NCBI RefSeq assembly: GCF_000312365.2
Contig: NZ_HG003686.1
Span: 820,538 to 884,537 of the forward strand
DNA: 64,000 nucleotides
Reading direction: 5' to 3'
Origin: Anaerococcus provencensis
Lineage (GTDB): Bacteria; Bacillota; Clostridia; Tissierellales; Peptoniphilaceae
Shown here: positions 59,123 to 64,000 of the stretch, in pieces
Position numbering within the stretch: position 1 is the stretch's first letter
How the letters are laid out: every line of letters starts with the position of its first letter
Translations under genes and position numbers: made by a program
The notes under the pieces: model-generated
The model's database searches: none
What the model was told of the DNA's origin: nothing
What the model saw: the letters and a program-made list of their open reading frames with translations, nothing else

Positions 59123-59375
59123 TGATATAGCTATTTAATAATTCTTCAAGTATTTCATCTCTATCTACAACTCTAATAAGTTTACGTGCACCATTATGAG
59201 CTGTAATATAGGTAGGATCTCCAGATAACAAGTATCCAACAATCTGCCCTGTTGGCTTATAACCTTTTTCTTCTAGGGCATTATAAACAGTTGTTAAAAT
59301 CTCTCTTATATCCTTTTGGTCATCTCTTTCAGGCTTAAAAGCGATAGTTTCGTTAAAATTATTATTTTCAGTCAT
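59115..59375 (-). CDS. ireB: IreB family regulatory phosphoprotein
   Basis: An 86-residue protein (YrzL/IreB, DUF965). The core reads VYNALEEKGYKPTGQIVGYLLSGDP followed by YITAHNGARKLIR. In Enterococcus IreB is phosphorylated on N-terminal Thr by the PASTA kinase IreK and opposes cephalosporin resistance. A Thr in NETIAF is the likely equivalent here. No PASTA kinase is in the window. It lies 12 bases after alaS. Confidence 0.92.
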   Translation of the reverse strand: MTENNNFNETIAFKPERDDQKDIREILTTVYNALEEKGYKPTGQIVGYLLSGDPTYITAHNGARKLIRVVDRDEILEELLNSYIND

Positions 59376-59387
59376 TTTAAAACTCCT

Positions 59388-62003
59388 CTATATAATTTGA
59401 TGAGCTCTCTCTAAAGCAACATCTACTTTAGAAATATCTTTTCCTCCAGCTTGTGCGAAGTTCTTTCTTCCTCCGCCGTTTCCACCAGTTAACTGACTTA
59501 TCTCTCTTACTATTTTTCCTGCATCATATCTATTAGTTAAACTATCATCAACAGACACCGTAAATATCAACTTATTATTACTTAGACTTGCAAAAACTAT
59601 GACTAAATTATCAAATGTTTGTTTTAATCTATTTTCATAATCACGCATCTGATCTGTAGTCGCATCTTCAAATTTATAAATAAGTAGATTTATATCATCT
59701 TTCTTCTCTACTGCTTTTTTTAATTGATCAAAAGTATCTTTGTTTGAAGATGATTTTAATCTTTTTATTTCTTCTTTTTGATTTGCGATTTCTTCTTTAA
59801 TAGATTTGATTCTATTTTCAATTAAATCTTCTCTAGTTCCTAAATCAGAAGCTATATTTTCTAAGTCAGTTTTTTGTTTTTGTAAAAGCTCATAAACTTT
59901 TTTACCGCTTATAGCTTCTATTCTGCGAACGCCAGCAGAAACTGATGATTCGCTTATTATTTTAAACATTAAGATTTCAGATGAATTGTTAACATGGCAT
60001 CCACCACACAATTCTTTAGAATAATCTCCGATGGAAACGACCCTAACTTCGTCTTTGTACTTGTCCTCAAATAGTCCTATAGCTCCCATTTCTTGGGATT
60101 TTTTGAATGGGAGAATTTCTTTTGTTACATCTAACTGTTCTCTGATTTTTTCGTTAACTATATCTTCAATTTCTCTTTTTTGGCTAGCTGTAAGTGATCC
60201 ATTATAGGTAAAATCAAATCTGAGTTTCTCATCATCTACTAGAGATCCTGCTTGGTTTATACTATCACCTAATACATCTCTGAGGGCTTGGTCTAATAAG
60301 TGAGTTGCTGAGTGATTTCTCGTTATATCTAAGCGACGAGTTTTACAAACTTCAAAAGTATATTCTTCATTAGAATTAATTTCACCATCTATAATATCTA
60401 CGTAGTGGAAATAAATATCATTTTTCTTTTGAACATCAGTAACTTTTGCCTTAGCATTATCACTATATATATAACCTATATCAGCTACTTCACCACCGCC
60501 TTCAGCATAAAATGAAGTCTTATCACTTACTACTATACCTTCTTGGCCCTCTTTTAGCGATTTTACTTGGCCATTTTCGTCAAATAAATTAGTAATTTTT
60601 GCATTAACTGATAAATTATCATAACCAATAAAGTCTGTTGGGTTGATTCCATCAGTAACTATATTATCAAGTGACCAACCAGCGTCTTTTTTCCTTGCAT
60701 TACGAGCTTTTTCTCTTTGATCTTCCATCTCTTGATTAAATTTATCTTCATCTACATCGTAGTCTTGTTCATTTAATATTTCTTTAGTCAAATCAAGAGG
60801 GAATCCATAGGTATCATACAATTTGAAGGCTTCAGATCCATCTAAGATTTTTTTGCCATCTTTTTCCATTTCATCTATTAGAGTATTTAATCTATCCAAG
60901 CCCTGGTCTATAGTCTTTTGGAACCTATCTTCTTCTTCGATGATAACTTCAAGTATATGATCTTTATTTTCAGATAATTCTTTGTATTCATCTTCATAGG
61001 AGTCAATAACTTTATTTACAATCTTAGTTAAAAATTCGCCGTCTATACCAAGAAGCTTGCCGTGTCTATAGGCACGTCTTATAAGTCTTCTAAGGACATA
61101 TCCACGTTTTTCATTTGATGGAACTACTCCATCTGAAACAAGGAATGTCATGGCCTTTACGTGGTCAGTGATAACTCTGATTGAAACGTCATCTTTTGGA
61201 TTTTCTTTATATGTTTTGCCTGATACTTTTTCTATTTCTCTTATAATATCTTGAGCTATATCAACTTCAAAGATATTATCTTTTTGTTGAAGAATCATGG
61301 CAATTCTTTCAAGACCCATACCAGTATCAATATTTGGATGAGCTAGAGGTGTATAGTTTCCTTCACTATCTTTATTAAATTGAGTAAATACTAGATTCCA
61401 TATCTCTAGAAATCTATCAGAATTGTCATTACCAGGAGCATTGTCATTTTCATCAACTGCCTTGCTAGGACCTCTGTCTACGAATATTTCTGAACATGGT
61501 CCACATGGACCAACTTCTAGCTCCCAAAAGTTTTCATCCTTATCTTGACGTAGGATACGTTCTTTTGGCATGCCTACTTCATCTTTCCAAATGTTATATG
61601 CTTCGTCATCATCTTTGTAAACAGTAACCCATAACAAGTCCTTAGAAATCTCTAGGTGCTCAGTCAAATATTCATATGCCCAAGTAATGGCCTCTTTCTT
61701 AAAATAATCTCCAAAAGAAAAGTTACCCAACATTTCAAAATATGTTCCATGGCGTTCAGTTTTTCCAACTCTTTCAATATCTCCAGTACGAACACATCTT
61801 TGTGAAGATGTTGCTCTATTATTTTTCATGCTCTCTTCACCAGTAAAATACTTCTTAAGTGGTGCCATACCTGCGTTTATTAAAAGTAAAGATTCATCAT
61901 CTTTTGGTATTAGAGAAAAAGATTTTAAAATTGTGTGATTTTTCTCATTTCCAAAAAAATCTATATAAGATTTTCTAAGTTCATTAACTCCTAAGTTTTT
62001 CAT
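59388..62003 (-). CDS. alaS: Alanyl-tRNA synthetase
   Basis: An 871-residue class II synthetase. The catalytic domain starts with NELRKSYIDFFGNEKNH. The editing domain has HSATHLLDQALRDVLG and CGGCHVN, both parts of the zinc site. The C-Ala domain ends in GGNGGGRKNFAQAGG. No T-box is possible because the gene is overlapped for 20 bases by the Rrf2 regulator upstream. RqcH in this window would use the same tRNA-Ala. Confidence 0.97.
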   Translation of the reverse strand: MKNLGVNELRKSYIDFFGNEKNHTILKSFSLIPKDDESLLLINAGMAPLKKYFTGEESMKNNRATSSQRCVRTGDIERVGKTERHGTYFEMLGNFSFGDYFKKEAITWAYEYLTEHLEISKDLLWVTVYKDDDEAYNIWKDEVGMPKERILRQDKDENFWELEVGPCGPCSEIFVDRGPSKAVDENDNAPGNDNSDRFLEIWNLVFTQFNKDSEGNYTPLAHPNIDTGMGLERIAMILQQKDNIFEVDIAQDIIREIEKVSGKTYKENPKDDVSIRVITDHVKAMTFLVSDGVVPSNEKRGYVLRRLIRRAYRHGKLLGIDGEFLTKIVNKVIDSYEDEYKELSENKDHILEVIIEEEDRFQKTIDQGLDRLNTLIDEMEKDGKKILDGSEAFKLYDTYGFPLDLTKEILNEQDYDVDEDKFNQEMEDQREKARNARKKDAGWSLDNIVTDGINPTDFIGYDNLSVNAKITNLFDENGQVKSLKEGQEGIVVSDKTSFYAEGGGEVADIGYIYSDNAKAKVTDVQKKNDIYFHYVDIIDGEINSNEEYTFEVCKTRRLDITRNHSATHLLDQALRDVLGDSINQAGSLVDDEKLRFDFTYNGSLTASQKREIEDIVNEKIREQLDVTKEILPFKKSQEMGAIGLFEDKYKDEVRVVSIGDYSKELCGGCHVNNSSEILMFKIISESSVSAGVRRIEAISGKKVYELLQKQKTDLENIASDLGTREDLIENRIKSIKEEIANQKEEIKRLKSSSNKDTFDQLKKAVEKKDDINLLIYKFEDATTDQMRDYENRLKQTFDNLVIVFASLSNNKLIFTVSVDDSLTNRYDAGKIVREISQLTGGNGGGRKNFAQAGGKDISKVDVALERAHQII

Positions 62004-62412
62004 CGACTCTCCTATTATTTTGATTTACCATAGTATCTAATGTTATGGAATCAATAGTATCATTTATAGCTTCATCTAATTTATTAAAGGCGAAATATGC
62101 CCTACATTCATTGTCACAATGACTACCATCTTCAAGGCAACCTGTTACATTAAAAGTACCCTCAAGAACTCTTAAAACTTCACCAACTGTTATTTGATCA
62201 AGTTTTTTTACTAGCTTGTATCCGCCTTTTGGACCTCTAGTGGATTCAACTATATTAGCATTTTTAAGTAACCTTATGAGTTGTTCAAGGTAGTTATCAG
62301 ATAAATCAAGATTTTCTGATATTTCAGAAACAGGTATATATCCTCTATCTTCATTTTCTGCCAAGTAGCATATAGCTCTTAGCCCATATTTACTTCTAGT
62401 TGATAATTTCAT
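61984..62412 (-). CDS. Rrf2 family transcriptional regulator with a three-cysteine loop
   Basis: A 142-residue Rrf2/IscR-type winged-helix regulator (KLSTRSKYGLRAICYLAE). Cys92, Cys99 and Cys103 (CLEDGSHCDNEC) lie where IscR and NsrR hold a [2Fe-2S] or [4Fe-4S] cluster, so it may sense iron-sulfur status or NO. CymR-type members lack these. iscS, iscU and mnmA, which often follow in Clostridia, are absent, and it overlaps alaS directly. Confidence 0.9.
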   Translation of the reverse strand: MKLSTRSKYGLRAICYLAENEDRGYIPVSEISENLDLSDNYLEQLIRLLKNANIVESTRGPKGGYKLVKKLDQITVGEVLRVLEGTFNVTGCLEDGSHCDNECRAYFAFNKLDEAINDTIDSITLDTMVNQNNRRVDEKLRS

Positions 62413-62420
62413 TATATCTC

Positions 62421-63041
62421 CTATACAGTTATCAAATCTTTAAGAGATTGATAAAATTTCTCTCCAATTCCATTTACATTTTTTATATCTTCTATAGTTT
62501 CAAATGTGTTAGATTCTCTATATTCTAAGATTGAATCAGCTCTCTTGTCTCCAATATTTGGCAAGGTCATCAATTCTTCCTTGCTGGCCTTATTGATATT
62601 TATTTTATCCTTACTAGAGTCTTTGCTATCAGATGATATGATTGGTATTGTATCAGCAGTATCTACTGAACTTATTTCATAGATACTAGGTATGTATATT
62701 TTCATCTCATCTTCAAGCTTCATGGCAAGGTTTAAATCTTTTGCGTTTGCATTTTCTGTCAAACCACCAGCTTTTTTAATCAAATCATCAAGCCTGTCAC
62801 CATCTTCAAATTCGTAGACACCTTCTTTACCAATCTCACCAGAAATGTAGACTTTCATTTCATTTATTTCAACATTGTCGTCTTTATCTGCAGGTGATAA
62901 TGCATCAGAGGATGTATCAAGTAAAGAAATTTCTGATCCTAATAAATCATCTTCGTTATTCTTGACATAGTTATTAGCAAATAAAGCCACAACAACTATG
63001 ATTAGACCCATTATAATTTTATCTTTTCTCTTATCATCCAT
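62421..63041 (-). CDS. comEA: ComEA family competence DNA-binding protein
   Basis: A 206-residue membrane-anchored protein. One helix at residues 10-26 is followed by a Ser/Asp-rich spacer, an SLBB domain (KVYISGEIGKEGVYEFEDG) and a C-terminal double helix-hairpin-helix (INKASKEELMTLPNIGDKR). In competent bacteria ComEA binds incoming DNA outside the membrane. comEC, the channel gene, is not in the window. The architecture is complete. Confidence 0.93.
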   Translation of the reverse strand: MDDKRKDKIIMGLIIVVVALFANNYVKNNEDDLLGSEISLLDTSSDALSPADKDDNVEINEMKVYISGEIGKEGVYEFEDGDRLDDLIKKAGGLTENANAKDLNLAMKLEDEMKIYIPSIYEISSVDTADTIPIISSDSKDSSKDKININKASKEELMTLPNIGDKRADSILEYRESNTFETIEDIKNVNGIGEKFYQSLKDLITV

Positions 63042-63069
63042 TTTGAAAACCTAGCAATTTATGAGAAGA

Positions 63070-63378
63070 TTATTCTTCCCATAAATCGTCTATTCCATAA
63101 AATTCTCTTTGTCTTTGTGTGAAGATATGAACTATAATATCATCAGCATCCATTAGTATCCATTCACCTTCACGCAAACCTTCTTTAGATAGCAATTCAT
63201 ATCCGTTTTTATTAAGCTCTTCTTCAATATAGTCTGCTAGAGCTTTTGTTTGAATAACTGAAGTACCTGTTGCAATCACAAAGGTATCTGCAATAGAAGA
63301 ATCGCTTAGTTCTAAAACATTAATATCTTCAGCTTTTCTATCATCTAAAACTTTTAAAATAATATCTAATTTATTCAT
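63070..63378 (-). CDS. rsfS: Ribosome silencing factor RsfS
   Basis: A 102-residue RsfS/Iojap protein that binds L14 and blocks subunit joining in starvation. DDRKAEDINVLELSDSSIADTFVIATGTS and the later EGEWILMDADDIIVHIF are diagnostic. It overlaps yqeK by 8 bases, in the conserved nadD-yqeK-rsfS order. Confidence 0.95.
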   Translation of the reverse strand: MNKLDIILKVLDDRKAEDINVLELSDSSIADTFVIATGTSVIQTKALADYIEEELNKNGYELLSKEGLREGEWILMDADDIIVHIFTQRQREFYGIDDLWEE

Positions 63379-63925
63379 TTTTCTCCTTAATCAAATAGTT
63401 GTAAGCACTGATAGTAAGTGGATGAATCAAAACCTGCTTATTGGTCAAATAGATAATATTGTGACTTAAGCTATATAGAATTGCTTTGTCAATATCTTTT
63501 TTTGCCAAATCCCTTAATTCATCTACGCCCGGATAAGATCTTTCAGGTTCTATGGCATCTGCTAGGTAAATTATTTTTTCTAATTCACTCATATTTTCTT
63601 TGCCCGTAGTGTGATATCTTATAGCATCAAGTACTTGGTCATTATCTATATTATACACTTTTTTAGCTACTTCTGCTCCTAAAAAAGAATGCAAAACAGA
63701 TTTATAATTGATAGTCTCAGAGCTTATATTAGCAGCAAATAATTTTAGATACTTATCTTCATTGTACTTTGCGCAATCGTGAAGTATTGCTGCAGTTTTA
63801 ACTAAATCATCATCAACGTTTTTGTTAAGTTTTAGGGCAGTTTCCATTACCCTTTTTGAGTGCTTGAATCTTTTTGATCCAATATCTTCTACCAAGTTAT
63901 TTTCCCATTTTTTTAAATCATACAT
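63371..63925 (-). CDS. yqeK: YqeK family HD hydrolase (symmetrical Ap4A hydrolase)
   Basis: A 184-residue HD-domain enzyme. The metal site is seen in FKHSKRVMETAL, AAILHDCAKYNE and YHTTGKENMSELEKIIYLAD. The family cleaves diadenosine tetraphosphate symmetrically to ADP. The ATG overlaps the nadD end by 8 bases. Confidence 0.92.
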   Translation of the reverse strand: MYDLKKWENNLVEDIGSKRFKHSKRVMETALKLNKNVDDDLVKTAAILHDCAKYNEDKYLKLFAANISSETINYKSVLHSFLGAEVAKKVYNIDNDQVLDAIRYHTTGKENMSELEKIIYLADAIEPERSYPGVDELRDLAKKDIDKAILYSLSHNIIYLTNKQVLIHPLTISAYNYLIKEKNE

Positions 63926-64000
63926 ATAGATTGTGTGCTCCTATAAAATCTATAACTTCATCAGTCACAAGGTATTTTATACTCTTACCCTCTTTTACCA
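63918..64000 (-). CDS. nadD: Nicotinate-nucleotide adenylyltransferase, C-terminal end (5' end outside the window)
   Basis: The last 27 residues enter from the right edge and stop at 63918-63920. The sequence EGKSIKYLVTDEVIDFI and the position just before yqeK and rsfS match the NadD C-terminus. NadD makes the dinucleotide precursor of NAD. The catalytic part is not in the window. Confidence 0.8.
   Translation of the reverse strand, partial: VKEGKSIKYLVTDEVIDFIGAHNLYV

Noticed and set aside
63060..63080. Small hairpin between rsfS and comEA
   Set aside because: The stem is 5 bp without a T-run, inside a continuous operon.

Overview
The window is a dense block of housekeeping genes from an AT-rich Gram-positive anaerobe. 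Gene orders match Firmicutes chromosomes: pcrA-ligA-gatCAB, acpS/nnrD-alr-mazF, glmU-prs-pth-mfd-prsA, gmk-rpoZ-coaBC-priA, mutS-mutL-miaA, and alaS-ireB-ruvX-yrzB. MurT/GatD, RNase Y, RNase J, RqcH, IreB and GatCAB are all present. No sporulation gene is seen. The overall picture suggests a Tissierellia / Peptoniphilaceae coccus such as Anaerococcus or Peptoniphilus. That placement is an inference from gene content and style, not from a search.

Layout. 1-4.7 kb: the tail of an unidentified gene, tRNA-Lys(CTT) with a consensus promoter, a C39-like cysteine-peptidase lipoprotein, a preQ1-I riboswitch controlling queT, and a copper module (csoR, copA with an in-frame copZ tail, CsoR operator). 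4.7-7.5 kb: acylphosphatase, the lipid II amidation pair murT-gatD, and a TrpR-like regulator. 7.5-14.9 kb: pcrA-ligA-gatC-gatA-gatB. 14.9-18.8 kb: an MTA/SAH deaminase, an AcpS-NnrD fusion, alr, and a mazF toxin without antitoxin. 18.8-30.4 kb: murC (minus), then rpiB, deoD, glmU, prs, pth, mfd, two PrsA-like lipoproteins and HU. 30.4-39.6 kb: a frameshifted rqcH (minus), gmk-rpoZ-coaBC-priA-ftsY and rpsB-tsf. 39.6-45.9 kb: a heterodimeric ABC exporter, rny and a tyrosine recombinase. 45.9-53.6 kb (minus): mutS-mutL-miaA-methionine-gamma-lyase-like, and dut with a membrane-anchored protein. 53.7-54.5 kb: a convergent pair of small paralogous hydrophilic proteins. 54.5-64 kb (minus): one long, tightly overlapped operon from nadD through yqeK, rsfS, comEA, an Rrf2 regulator, alaS, ireB, ruvX, yrzB, a Fur-family gene and rnj to trmR-trhP.

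There is no phage, insertion sequence, CRISPR array or recognisable defence island. The interest lies in details of the core genes: a MutL lacking its endonuclease motifs, a copA that carries copZ behind an internal ribosome binding site, a priA that seems to start at AUU, an rqcH broken exactly at an A7 tract, a possibly leaderless murT, an AcpS-NnrD fusion, an orphan MazF, a structured rpsB leader, a lox-sized inverted repeat flanked by 11-bp direct repeats upstream of a tyrosine recombinase, and an unnamed pair of convergent small proteins. No intergenic stretch exceeds about 200 bases.
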